From NCBI RefSeq assembly GCF_023715615.1, contig NZ_JAMBOM010000001.1:310001-374000 (forward strand): a stretch of 64,000 bases of DNA. The letters are read 5' to 3'. The notes under the pieces are model-generated. The model was not told the DNA's origin. It saw nothing but the letters and a program-made list of their open reading frames with translations, and made no database searches. Each line of letters starts with the position of its first letter. Positions within the stretch are counted from its first letter, which is position 1. A program made the translations under genes and the position numbers. Below, piece by piece: positions 1-8,924 of the stretch. The DNA comes from Sporosarcina aquimarina. Lineage in GTDB: Bacteria; Bacillota; Bacilli; Bacillales_A; Planococcaceae.

Positions 1-990
1 AATATTCAACAAGGTGACATTTGGAAGAAAGTGAATCTTGAGAAAGCAAAGGTTGCACAAAAAGCTTACGAGAAAGCAGTTTTATCTGGGAACCAATCGG
101 ACATCGATCGAATCGGTAAAACAATAGATGGGATTTCTAATGAACAAATTGCCTTAGGAATTGATCAATCAGATCCGCATAACTTCAACGGTGTGGATAG
201 AAAACTTGCGATTATCCAACAGAAAGCGGATGCCGGACTGATTCCTCAAGAAAAAGCGGATTGGATCAAACAAAAAATCCAAATGAATCAAGACAAAAAA
301 TATACCGGTTTAAATGGAGATAAAAACGAAAATTCTCTGGCATCTAAAGGAAATAACGATAAGAGCCAGCAAAAAGCTGATAAAGAAGAAGCTAAAAAAA
401 TAAAGAAAGAGTTAAAAGCTGATGAGAAGGCAGTAGAGAATACTAAGAAGAGTGAAGAGAAACAGCAAAAAGCTCAAGAGAAAGCAGCGGAAAAAGAAAA
501 GAAAGAGCAAGAGAAAGCTTCAGGAAAAGTAAAGAAAGAGCAAGAGAAAACTGCAGAAAAAGAACAAAAAGTGAAAGACAAAGCTGCTGAGCAAGCGAAA
601 AAAGAGCAAGAAAAGGCAGCAGAGGACGAAAGGAAAGCAAAAGACAAAGCTGCTGAGCAAGCGAAGAAAGAGCAAGAAAAGGCAGCAGAGAACGAGAGAA
701 AAGCGAAAGAAAAAGCAGCAGAGCAAGCGAAGAAAGAGCAAGAAAAGGCAGCGGAGAACGAAAGAAAGGCGAAAGAAAAAGCAGCAGAGCAAGCGAAGAA
801 AGAGCAAGAAAAGGCAGCGGAGAACGAAAGAAAAGCGAAAGAAAAAGCAGCAGAGCAAGCGAAGAAAGAGCAAGAAAAGGCAGCAGAGAACGAAAGAAAA
901 GCGAAAGAAAAAGCTGCAGAGCAAGTGAGGAAAGAACAGGAAAAAGCAGCAAAAGAGAAGGAAAAACAATCTGGGAAATCTGATGATTAA
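1..990 (+). CDS. Lys/Ala/Glu-rich repeat protein, 5' end outside window
   Basis: The reading frame is open from base 1, and the GTG at 31 has no convincing ribosome binding site, so the gene very likely starts upstream of the window. The first ~100 visible residues look like a small helical domain. After that the protein is almost entirely Lys, Glu, Ala and Gln. It contains five near-identical 22-residue units (AKKEQEKAAENERKAKEKAAEQ type), preceded by more degenerate units. This composition predicts a long single alpha-helix or coiled coil of the kind seen in TolA-like spacers. I do not recognise the family. A Bacillales cell-surface or secreted protein is possible, but the N-terminus needed to judge that is missing. 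A terminator follows at 1085. Confidence 0.75.
   Translation, partial: NIQQGDIWKKVNLEKAKVAQKAYEKAVLSGNQSDIDRIGKTIDGISNEQIALGIDQSDPHNFNGVDRKLAIIQQKADAGLIPQEKADWIKQKIQMNQDKKYTGLNGDKNENSLASKGNNDKSQQKADKEEAKKIKKELKADEKAVENTKKSEEKQQKAQEKAAEKEKKEQEKASGKVKKEQEKTAEKEQKVKDKAAEQAKKEQEKAAEDERKAKDKAAEQAKKEQEKAAENERKAKEKAAEQAKKEQEKAAENERKAKEKAAEQAKKEQEKAAENERKAKEKAAEQAKKEQEKAAENERKAKEKAAEQVRKEQEKAAKEKEKQSGKSDD
595..924 (+). repeat. Five in-frame 66-bp tandem repeats
   Basis: Units start at 595, 661, 727, 793 and 859 and differ by only a few bases. The last three are nearly identical, which points to recent slippage or unequal crossover. Each unit encodes 22 residues of charged helix, so copy number can change without breaking the frame. 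Confidence 0.9.
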
Positions 991-1084
991 GGTCGGTTTC
1001 ATATACGGGTCCTGAAAACTTGAATATACTTAGGACCAATTAGATTCAAAGAAAGAGTTGAAATGTCAGCTGAATGAATAGAAG

Positions 1085-1118
1085 AGTCCAATCATTAAGA
1101 ATCAGTGATTGGACTTTT
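1085..1118 (+). terminator. Rho-independent terminator
   Basis: A perfect 10-bp stem (AGTCCAATCA / TGATTGGACT) with an 11-base loop, followed by a short T run. It lies about 95 bases behind the stop of the repeat-protein gene. Confidence 0.8.
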
Positions 1119-1229
1119 CTGTGTTTAAATAAAAAAATAAAAGTATTAGTCCGATTGTAGGGGACGCTTTGAACTTCGAGGCTGACACTTTGACAATCCC
1201 TCAGAGTAACAATTCCCATAAATGTGATT

Positions 1230-2495
1230 TTACTTCACCATTTCAACGATTTTATCCTGCTTCATATAATTCATATTAATCAACCGCTCCGCCACTTCCA
1301 ACGCTTTATCAGGATTTCCTTTATCCGTATAATAGTTGAACAAATCACGATCGTAAGTTTGCGCAGTTAATGTATACCCATGTGACTTTAAATAAGGTAA
1401 AACCTTGTCAAATAAGAACGCATGGTAGTCGTCTTTCTGTTGAAATGCGGAATATCGATGCAGCGTGAAGATGAGTTGATACAAGGTTTCATTGCATTGA
1501 TCGGCAATGGCTAGACCTTCTTCGATAATCTCTATGAGTTCTTCCTGACGTAAAAAGTTGCCTATAAGTGCGCTACGCGTGTACCCCTCTAGGGATAATA
1601 AGTAGAGTGGGGAATCATTGTCTTTCAGAGCCATGGAATCTTTATAGAGCTGTCCAGCAGTCTCGTAATTCTGTCTTCTGAAATGTTCGTAAGCAAAGTT
1701 ATGCAATACCTTCGCTTTCTTCTCTACAGAGTTACAAAGATCACATAGTGTAATCAAGTTTTCATATTGTTCGATCGTATCGTTGAAATTGCGATACTGA
1801 TCGGACTCAACTTGGATGAGCATCAGATTTTCTGTGTCAATGATACGGAGAAATTGATTGGTCTTTTTAAAGTGGTTTAATGCTTTTTCTGCATAGTGAT
1901 ACGCTAGAACTGGTGAATGGACATTTTGATAGGCCACTGCCAAATCGTAGTAGATAGAAGGATTAGAATAGAATTTGAAATCAACCGTATTGAAAATATC
2001 AATGGATTTTGTGTACTCATCTACCGAAATATAATACAGAGCGAGTACGTGTTTGAATAAGTTGGCCTCGTAAACAGACAACTCTTCTGCAGTTCGTTGA
2101 ATTTCATCAATCCGTTTTTTTGCTTTTTTCGTACACCCTTGTGCTAGATAATAATTTGCAACAAGTAGCTTGTAGTAGGTCGCGTGTTCTGAGAGTTCAA
2201 TAAGTTTGTATTCTTTCAGCTCATTGTGAAGAATCATGGCAGCTTCTCGGTTTTGAGAAATCATGAACTCATGCCAAATATCAAGTTTACTTTTCAAGTT
2301 CTTTAAGCTAGTTAGCTCTTGTTCCATGTCAATTTGGAGACGTTTCGACAAGAGCATGGTTATTTCGGGAGAGTATTCCGTTAATCCGCGTTCAATTTTA
2401 CTAATATGCGTAACTGAACAAATCCCCTTCCCTAACTCCTCTTGAGTGATCTTCGCTTTTTGGCGGTAAAATTTAATGATTCTGCCTTCATGCAT
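1230..2495 (-). CDS. PlcR-like HTH (XRE) + TPR transcriptional regulator
   Basis: 421 residues from the ATG at 2495, chosen because GGAGGG lies 5-7 bases upstream; the frame extends eight codons further without a better site. Residues ~5-60 form an XRE helix-turn-helix (TQEELGKGICSVTHISKIERG). The remainder is all-helical, with TPR-like segments such as ALHHFKK/AEKALNHF and NPDKALEVAERL near the C-terminus. This architecture is that of the RRNPP group (PlcR, NprR, Rgg), whose members sense short secreted peptides. The gene is divergent from the secreted subtilase at 3025, a plausible target since PlcR and NprR control extracellular proteases. I found no convincing signal-peptide gene next to it. 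Peptide control is inference from the family. Confidence 0.75.
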   Translation of the reverse strand: MHEGRIIKFYRQKAKITQEELGKGICSVTHISKIERGLTEYSPEITMLLSKRLQIDMEQELTSLKNLKSKLDIWHEFMISQNREAAMILHNELKEYKLIELSEHATYYKLLVANYYLAQGCTKKAKKRIDEIQRTAEELSVYEANLFKHVLALYYISVDEYTKSIDIFNTVDFKFYSNPSIYYDLAVAYQNVHSPVLAYHYAEKALNHFKKTNQFLRIIDTENLMLIQVESDQYRNFNDTIEQYENLITLCDLCNSVEKKAKVLHNFAYEHFRRQNYETAGQLYKDSMALKDNDSPLYLLSLEGYTRSALIGNFLRQEELIEIIEEGLAIADQCNETLYQLIFTLHRYSAFQQKDDYHAFLFDKVLPYLKSHGYTLTAQTYDRDLFNYYTDKGNPDKALEVAERLINMNYMKQDKIVEMVK

Positions 2496-3024
2496 CACTA
2501 ATCCCTCCATGCGCAACATTTTATTTGCTTAAAATGAATATAAACCAAAAGACTTGTTTTTCTGAAAATAAACATAGTTCATAGATATACATAAGTCTCT
2601 CTCCGAATAATTGGGGGAATTCAAAGTTATGGGCATTCATAAGTTTTGTTGAGGTCGATTTTCTCTTGTTCTAATGGGGTTTTATAAAAATTCACATATA
2701 GCCATTTCATCTATCGGACTATTCGGAGTTGAAAGTAATTATACACAATTTATTGAAGAATGTAATTACCTTTAGTCGTTAAACTACAATAAATGAAACC
2801 TTATTCCTTACTATAATCCATTAGTAAGTACCTTTTGTAATGCCTTCATATAGGAAAGGTAGTTCTATATACATTTTATAATAGTCTGAATACTGAGATT
2901 ACCCCAATACTATATTGTTTGAAAATGATGTAGCGTTAACGTCACAGATGTAAGACAGAAGGCAATCTCCTAGTCTACATCGAGAATTCGAAGGTGAAAC
3001 TATAAATATTCGGGGGTGTACGTA
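2496..3024. other. Divergent intergenic region between regulator and subtilase
   Basis: 529 AT-rich bases with no open frame of note. The 8-bp palindrome CGTTAACG lies at 2934-2941, about 85 bases before the subtilase start, inside a longer imperfect dyad. A TATAAT hexamer lies at 2877-2882, but I could not pair it with a good -35. No PlcR-box-like sequence was recognised. The region probably carries both divergent promoters. Confidence 0.4.
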
Positions 3025-6000
3025 ATGGGGAAACGAAAAAAGGGGAACCAAGTCCAGTCTAAAGTGGCAAAAGTGATGCTGGCTGCCATGCTATTACCGG
3101 CAGCAGCATTCCAACCAACGCAAAAAGTTGGCGCTGCGACGAACGTCAATGATGTAAAAGAAATATTGAGCAAACTGACGGATGAGCAACGACGATCGCT
3201 CAATGAAATCCGAACGGAGACGGGCTTTACAATTCAACCCGGCATCAATACTACGAGTGAGCAACCTGTGAATGTGATTGTAGAATTCAAGCAAGAACCA
3301 GCAAAAGTGCAACAAGCCAAGAATCCCAATCAAGTTACGTTGTACGAAGCTGAAAACAAAGTCGAAGCTTCGCATAGAAAATTTAAAGAAGCCATTCAAG
3401 GGCAATCGAAGCTAAAGTTATCAGTTGATGTTGAAATCACTCATGAATATCGGGATGCATTCAATGGAGTGTCCATAACGTTACCTGGAAATCAGGTTGA
3501 AGACTTAGTACGAATCGGAGAAGTGAAACGTGTTTGGAAGGATGAAGCCGTACAACTGGATTTACCAGATCCCGAAAAATACCCGATGGAACCTAAAATG
3601 ATCGACAGCGTGCCTCAAATCGGAGTGGACAAGCTCCACGATGAAAAAATTGAGGGGCAAGGTATCAAAGTCGGTGTTCTTGACACAGGAATTGACTACA
3701 ACCACCCAGACTTGCAAGGGGCATATAAAGGATATACAGCGAAAGAAGGCGTAGATCCGAGTTCAGTGGATCCGGACGCTGTAAAAGGTTGGGATTTCAT
3801 CGATAATGATGCGGATCCTATGGAAGAAACGTATGAAGATTGGAAGAAATCGGGCAAACCTGAGCGTGATAATTATGGAAATGTCTATTACACTTCTCAC
3901 GGTACTCACGTATCAGGAACGGTCGCAGGTCGGTCGGAAAATAAGGTCGACAGCGCTGTAAAAGGCGTTGCACCTGAAGTTGAACTGTATAACTATCGCG
4001 TTCTTGGTCCTTACGGGAGTGGGGCAACTAGTGGGATTTTAGCGGGCGTGGATAAGTCGGTAAAAGATGAGATGGATGTCATTAACCTATCTCTCGGTGC
4101 AAGCGTTAATAGTGCTCTTTCACCACTCTCCATTGCGGTGAACAACGCCATGCTTTCAGGTGTAGTAGCAACGGTAGCTGCAGGAAACGCTGGAGATGGC
4201 GCGATGACAATTGGTTCACCTGGAACCGGTGCACTCGCAATTACAGTTGGTGCAAGCGACGTATCACAAACCATTCCAACTTATACAGCAAGTGCAAATG
4301 ATGATTCATATACGGACGTCCAATTACTCGCTAAAAACTTTTCTGACAAAATTGAGGAGTTCCAGAACCAATCGTATCCAGTCGTTTTTGCTGGACTAGG
4401 CAATGTGAAAGATTTTGAAGGGAAAGAGGTAGCAGGGAAGATTGCATTGATCGAACGGGGGACTCTGGCGTTTGACGATAAAATCAAGAATGCTAAAAAA
4501 GCGGGTGCGGTGGCCGTTATTGTTTACAACAATGAAGACGGTCAAATTCCTTATTATGTCGGCGAAAGTACGGGATATATTCCTTCATTCCGTTTGTCGA
4601 AAAAAGATGGGGAGCAACTGAAAGCACAAGTAGAGGCGAGCGCAACAACATTTGAATTTGGAGAATTACGCAATACGAAATCTGAAGGGGATCATTTAGC
4701 AGACTTCAGTTCAAGAGGCCCTGTCGCACAAACATATGACATTAAACCGGATGTGGTTGCTCCAGGTGTTGCGATTTATTCAACGTTTCCATCGTATATG
4801 AACGATCCTGAAGGCAATAGTTACGATACGGCATACGCAAGAAGTCAGGGAACGTCTATGGCTGCGCCACACGTAGCAGGTGCAGCAGCTCTAATTTTAC
4901 AAGAGCATCCGGACTACACGCCATTTGACGTGAAAGCGGCATTAATGAATACATCCGTTGAACTAAAAGGAGACCAATCCGTGTATGAGGTAGGTTCGGG
5001 ACGCATTAACGCATACGATGCCGTTCATGCAGATACTTCTGTAAAAGTGTTGGACCAAACGGAAACAGTCGAGGAGAACGAAGTGGTTTCAATTCCTAAT
5101 GAAACAGCGTCGTTGTCATTCCGCTCTCATTACCTATCGGAAGAAGGCAAAGCGATCGAAGCATCACGACCTGTTGTCATTAAAAATAGCAGCAAAGAAA
5201 GCAAAAAATTTGCAGTGGCCGTTGAATTCCTGGGTGCAAAAGGCGGTAGACAAGATGCTGAGAAAAACGGCGTGAAATTTGCAGCAGATCAGACGGTTAC
5301 AATTGCAGCAAACGGTGAAACAACAGTGGAACCAGTACTTCAAGTACCTCAAACGGCCGCGGAAGGAACCTATGAAGGCTACGTTCGCTTTGTGAACGAA
5401 AGTGATGAAAATGAAAGTTACCGAGTACCATTTGCAATTCGAGTGACCAGCAAAGGAATCGACTATGTAGAATTAGAAAGACCCGTTATCACAAATTCTT
5501 GGTACAACTTCCATTCGTTCTTAATCCCATTCACACCGGTCACGTTTAAATTCAAGAGTCCGATGGAGACGGTTGATATAGTCATTGCGGATGAAGAAAC
5601 GGGTAAACCAGTTGGCTACGTGGGATCCCTCTATGGAGCATCCGGCATTTTACCAGGCAGTGAAATATATATTACACAAGGATTTGCAGGGGTTGTCAAT
5701 GAGTTTACAGGTGATCCAAACTATCCAATTTCAAATGAAAACCTTAGATTGCCCGAAGGGGGCTACAAGTTCATAATGATTGCAAAAGATAAGGAAGGCA
5801 ATACGTATGTGGATGAAAGCCTCGCGGTCGTTGACAATACAAAGCCAGAAATTTCGTTCAAGGATTATAAGCCTGGAATCATTGAAGTGAATGATTCCAT
5901 GTATACAGATGAAGATGGACATCATGCGTTATGGGTTCACACAAACGTTTATGATGCATCCATGGACTATCTAAAATCGAAGGGGCTCAATTATGACCAG

Positions 6001-7212
6001 TCGTCCAATATGACAGTTTACTATGAGAACTCCGCGTTTCCAAGTGGTTTACTACCGGTTGGTGGAAATGGAGATATGAAGGTTGGGATTTTGCCAGAAG
6101 ATACTGCCAAAAAGCCGCTAAAACTTTCGTTACAAACGGTTGAAATGGGGACAAGTACACGATTTGATGACTATGTATTTGTCAAAGAAGGAATGGAATA
6201 TGCCTCTGCTTCGTATGACAAACCTAAGGTTCGTAAAGGCGACGAGATTACGGCTACTTTGACGTTGAATCATGTTAAAGATCTTCAAAGTGGGAAGTTT
6301 GATATCGGATTTATGAATGAACTATTCAAGTTCAAAAAAGTGAAAGCGAATAAGGAGTTTAAACAATTTGCAAAGAAAAATAATCTTGAAATTGAGGTTG
6401 CAGAACCTACATTTAAAAAGGAGTTCCGTGAGACGATTGCTTCCTTAGGCGCATCACTGAAGGGGACTGACATAAAAGGAATCAGCGGGGAACAAGCTTT
6501 CCTAGATATTACCTTTGAAGTCATTGGTGATGAATCTTATTCAGATTCACAAAGCTTCTTCTTTAATAATGTGTCGTACACAGCGGTAAATAGCGACAAG
6601 ATGACTAAGATGGAGGCATTCTCGAAAGATCGATTCGACTTGGTGGCGTCTACTGGTAAGTTGGAAGGATATTTTAAACCAGAAGGACTGATGGAAGAGA
6701 CAGGAGAAATTTTCTATGATGTCGATTTAAGTAAAATCGGTGCGAAAGTTTATGTAAAAGGTCCAGATGGAAAGAAATATGCAGGAGATATAGAATCTAC
6801 TGGCGGATTCTTCATCGAAGACATTGAAGCACAAAAAGGAAAATTTGAATTAGTAGTTGAAGTACCTGGGCATTTAAATTCAGTGAGTACGGTCGATGTA
6901 GCAACATTCGCTGATGGAGAGTGGAGAGGGCTTTGGTCTCGCACGTATCCACCGATGAATTATGCAGGTGATGTAAACAATGACGGCGTGATTGACATCA
7001 TGGATGTAATGCGTATCGTTGCACAGTATGGCAAGAAGGACAAAGCAGCAGACATTAATATCGATGGAATTGTCGATGAACTGGATGTACGTCTCATTGA
7101 GCAAAACTTCTTAAGAAGCGCGAAAGATACGAAGAAAAAGCCAGTTGAAAAGTTAGGTAACAAAGGCATCAACGAGTTGTTGAAGTCGATTGGACTTGAG
7201 CCTGCTGAGTGA
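3025..7212 (+). CDS. Secreted subtilisin-like (S8, Vpr-type) protease with cohesin-like and dockerin modules
   Basis: 1395 residues from the ATG at 3025, which has GGGGGTG seven bases upstream. Order of parts: a signal peptide (lysine-rich start, hydrophobic stretch, VGAA near residue 36); an I9-type propeptide (~75-165); and the S8 catalytic domain with Asp220 (VLDTGIDYNHPDLQG), His292 (HGTHVSG) and Ser611 (GTSMAAPHVAG). A PA domain is inserted in the catalytic domain at about 440-540. Beta-sandwich modules follow. About residues 1058-1200 form a cohesin-like domain (KVRKGDEITATL, AFLDITFEV). About 1313-1365 is a type I dockerin with two calcium loops (DVNNDGVIDIMD and DINIDGIVDELD). The protein is extracellular and probably self-processed. 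Minor extracellular protease Vpr of Bacillus shares the I9-S8-PA core but is much shorter. The adjacent divergent PlcR-like gene may regulate it. Confidence 0.9.
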   Translation: MGKRKKGNQVQSKVAKVMLAAMLLPAAAFQPTQKVGAATNVNDVKEILSKLTDEQRRSLNEIRTETGFTIQPGINTTSEQPVNVIVEFKQEPAKVQQAKNPNQVTLYEAENKVEASHRKFKEAIQGQSKLKLSVDVEITHEYRDAFNGVSITLPGNQVEDLVRIGEVKRVWKDEAVQLDLPDPEKYPMEPKMIDSVPQIGVDKLHDEKIEGQGIKVGVLDTGIDYNHPDLQGAYKGYTAKEGVDPSSVDPDAVKGWDFIDNDADPMEETYEDWKKSGKPERDNYGNVYYTSHGTHVSGTVAGRSENKVDSAVKGVAPEVELYNYRVLGPYGSGATSGILAGVDKSVKDEMDVINLSLGASVNSALSPLSIAVNNAMLSGVVATVAAGNAGDGAMTIGSPGTGALAITVGASDVSQTIPTYTASANDDSYTDVQLLAKNFSDKIEEFQNQSYPVVFAGLGNVKDFEGKEVAGKIALIERGTLAFDDKIKNAKKAGAVAVIVYNNEDGQIPYYVGESTGYIPSFRLSKKDGEQLKAQVEASATTFEFGELRNTKSEGDHLADFSSRGPVAQTYDIKPDVVAPGVAIYSTFPSYMNDPEGNSYDTAYARSQGTSMAAPHVAGAAALILQEHPDYTPFDVKAALMNTSVELKGDQSVYEVGSGRINAYDAVHADTSVKVLDQTETVEENEVVSIPNETASLSFRSHYLSEEGKAIEASRPVVIKNSSKESKKFAVAVEFLGAKGGRQDAEKNGVKFAADQTVTIAANGETTVEPVLQVPQTAAEGTYEGYVRFVNESDENESYRVPFAIRVTSKGIDYVELERPVITNSWYNFHSFLIPFTPVTFKFKSPMETVDIVIADEETGKPVGYVGSLYGASGILPGSEIYITQGFAGVVNEFTGDPNYPISNENLRLPEGGYKFIMIAKDKEGNTYVDESLAVVDNTKPEISFKDYKPGIIEVNDSMYTDEDGHHALWVHTNVYDASMDYLKSKGLNYDQSSNMTVYYENSAFPSGLLPVGGNGDMKVGILPEDTAKKPLKLSLQTVEMGTSTRFDDYVFVKEGMEYASASYDKPKVRKGDEITATLTLNHVKDLQSGKFDIGFMNELFKFKKVKANKEFKQFAKKNNLEIEVAEPTFKKEFRETIASLGASLKGTDIKGISGEQAFLDITFEVIGDESYSDSQSFFFNNVSYTAVNSDKMTKMEAFSKDRFDLVASTGKLEGYFKPEGLMEETGEIFYDVDLSKIGAKVYVKGPDGKKYAGDIESTGGFFIEDIEAQKGKFELVVEVPGHLNSVSTVDVATFADGEWRGLWSRTYPPMNYAGDVNNDGVIDIMDVMRIVAQYGKKDKAADINIDGIVDELDVRLIEQNFLRSAKDTKKKPVEKLGNKGINELLKSIGLEPAE

Positions 7213-7262
7213 ATATAAGGTTTGCTTCTTTTAAAAGGAAATTACTATCTAAAAAGTATCCG

Positions 7263-7391
7263 TTGATTGAAACGTAAGACGGCGACTCCGAAGGGATCAG
7301 TGAAGGAAGCAACCTTAGTTCGCGGCGTCCTGCCGCAACGGTTGCATAACCTACATCCTGTAGGCCCGCGTCCGTCTGAAGTGTAGATCAA
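7263..7391. repeat. Dispersed palindromic intergenic element
   Basis: Ends are inverted (TTGATTGAAACGTAAGACGG against the complement of CCGTCTGAAGTGTAGATCAA), and the interior carries GC-rich stem segments such as GCGGCGTCCTGCCGC. It sits between the subtilase and the TasA-like gene. From memory it resembles the GC-rich CGACTCC...GCGTCCGTCTGAAG elements scattered between genes of many Bacillaceae. It encodes nothing, and only one copy is in this window. Confidence 0.6.
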
Positions 7392-7452
7392 CACTGTTGG
7401 AATGTTGATACCTGTTTCAAAACTAACTATAAGAATATGGGGGAATACGAGA

Positions 7453-8193
7453 ATGGTTAAAACTCAAGGGATGAAGAAGTCCAAGAACGTCTTACTAGGA
7501 ACGGCACTTGCAGGAGCATTGATTGTATCCACTGGATTTGGAACGTATTCTTGGTTTACTTCAGAGTCAAATGCTCAAGCAGAAATGAAAAACGGAATTC
7601 TGCAGATCAACGGTGGAGGGAATATCGATACACCAATCTTCACTGCCGAGCAATTTGCGCCATCCCAACTTCACTATGGCGAGTGGCTATCCATTTCAAA
7701 CACAGGAGATATGGACGCGCATATTAAAGCGACGTATACGCATTCAGTCGATAAGGCATCTCTAGAGGGATATGAAGTCGGATTCATTGCGATGAAATAC
7801 ACGGTGAAACCAGGACAAGACGCGTACGAAGATTCGAAAATCAAACTCGATAACCTGTTCAATGGGACAACAAATGAAGTCTTGTCCTCTAATAATGATG
7901 GCAAAAATCGTATTGAAATGATGGGTACTCTTTTATCTGCAAAGCAGATTGAATCTGGTGAAATCTTAGTAGGTGACGGGGAGAATGAACAGTTCTGGGA
8001 GTTGGATGAAGGCCAGTATATCGACATCATGATGGGCATCAAACTCGATGAAAGTGCGGGGAACGAATACCAAGGAGCTGCTTACAAAGCAGGTCTGAAT
8101 GTAATCGCGAAGCAAACGGATACAGGTTCAACATATGACAATGAAACTAAAAAAGAAGTTGAAAATAAGGAAGAAAATAAAGACAGCAACTAA
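7453..8193 (+). CDS. TasA/CalY (camelysin-type) secreted protein
   Basis: 246 residues from the ATG at 7453, which has GGGGGAA upstream; an in-frame start 17 codons earlier lacks a site. A signal segment (KNVLLGTALAGALIVSTGFG) is followed by the TYSWFTSESNAQAE junction typical of SipW-processed TasA, CalY and camelysin proteins. A beta-rich body then starts with ILQINGGG. The C-terminus is a charged EVENKEENKD-like tail. Family members form extracellular biofilm fibres (TasA) or are cell-surface metalloprotease-like proteins (camelysin, M73). The SipW-type peptidase directly downstream supports the assignment. I cannot tell whether it makes fibres. Confidence 0.8.
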   Translation: MVKTQGMKKSKNVLLGTALAGALIVSTGFGTYSWFTSESNAQAEMKNGILQINGGGNIDTPIFTAEQFAPSQLHYGEWLSISNTGDMDAHIKATYTHSVDKASLEGYEVGFIAMKYTVKPGQDAYEDSKIKLDNLFNGTTNEVLSSNNDGKNRIEMMGTLLSAKQIESGEILVGDGENEQFWELDEGQYIDIMMGIKLDESAGNEYQGAAYKAGLNVIAKQTDTGSTYDNETKKEVENKEENKDSN

Positions 8194-8232
8194 TAACTAG
8201 TCCTAAAAACAATAGGGAGATGGGGTGAATCT

Positions 8233-8781
8233 TTGAAGAATGCCATTAAAAAAATCAGTACGATCGTGTTTCGGCTATTCGTCGTTATTGTAATTGGTCT
8301 GGTGTTAATGACTGCATACCAAAAATTCAACAACAAAGGAGCGCCTACATCCTTTTTTGGCTATCAACCGTTAACCGTACTATCCAATAGTATGAATCCC
8401 ATCTTCGAGACGGGGGATATGCTATTCGTTAAAAAAGTGGACGCGGCGAACGTTAAAGTAGATGATATTATTACTTTCAAAGAAAGTGGCGGCAATTTAA
8501 TTACCCACAGAGTGATTGAAGTCATCAGCAATTCCGGTGAAATCAGTTTTGCGACCAAAGGTGATAATAACAATATGATGGATGAAGAATTGGTCCAAGC
8601 AGGAAATTTGCTTGGAAAACAGTCATTCTTTATCCCGAAGGCTGGCTATCTGGTAAAGGCAATCCAAAGTCCATTGGGAATGCTGTTGGTAGTCATCCTT
8701 CCAACGTTAGGTTATTTCGCAATTGGGTTGTTTAGTCGTAAAAGAGAAGATGTGGATGGAGTTCCTATGGAAGGGAACTGA
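8233..8781 (+). CDS. sipW: SipW-type (ER-type) signal peptidase I
   Basis: 182 residues from a TTG start with GGGGTG five bases upstream. An N-terminal membrane helix (~10-28) is followed by the catalytic core: the nucleophile Ser53 in SNSM, and His92 in THRV replacing the lysine of ordinary bacterial type I peptidases. This Ser-His pair marks the archaeal/ER-like SipW branch. A second hydrophobic stretch (~145-170) lies near the C-terminus. It follows the TasA-like gene by 39 bases with no terminator between, so the two are probably co-transcribed. In Bacillus subtilis SipW cleaves TasA and TapA. Confidence 0.88.
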   Translation: MKNAIKKISTIVFRLFVVIVIGLVLMTAYQKFNNKGAPTSFFGYQPLTVLSNSMNPIFETGDMLFVKKVDAANVKVDDIITFKESGGNLITHRVIEVISNSGEISFATKGDNNNMMDEELVQAGNLLGKQSFFIPKAGYLVKAIQSPLGMLLVVILPTLGYFAIGLFSRKREDVDGVPMEGN

Positions 8782-8810
8782 ACTTATTCAGTGAATTAAA
8801 GATGACATGA

Positions 8811-8854
8811 GAAATCCCTCATATCCGAGTAATCGGCGATGAGGGATTTCTTTA
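8811..8854 (+). terminator. Terminator of the TasA-SipW operon
   Basis: A 12-bp stem (GAAATCCCTCAT / ATGAGGGATTTC) closes a 16-base loop and is followed by TTT. The long A/T flanks could let it work in both directions. Confidence 0.8.
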
Positions 8855-8924
8855 ATTTGATGGGGGAGTAGATGGGTTGCTTGACTCAGTGCTCACATGT
8901 ATAAATTAGCTGTCTGATGTGTTC

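Noticed and set aside
443..1039. Leucine/phenylalanine-rich minus-strand frames opposite the first gene
   Set aside because: They are the antisense of a Lys/Glu/Ala repeat and have no start signals. The plus frame has the sensible composition and a terminator.
960..1229. A 57-codon minus-strand frame downstream of the PlcR-like gene as a possible signalling peptide
   Set aside because: No ribosome binding site, no signal-peptide character, and it runs through the plus-strand terminator.
2934..2941. CGTTAACG palindrome as a PlcR box
   Set aside because: The PlcR box consensus (TATG...CATA) is different. An 8-bp palindrome alone is weak evidence.
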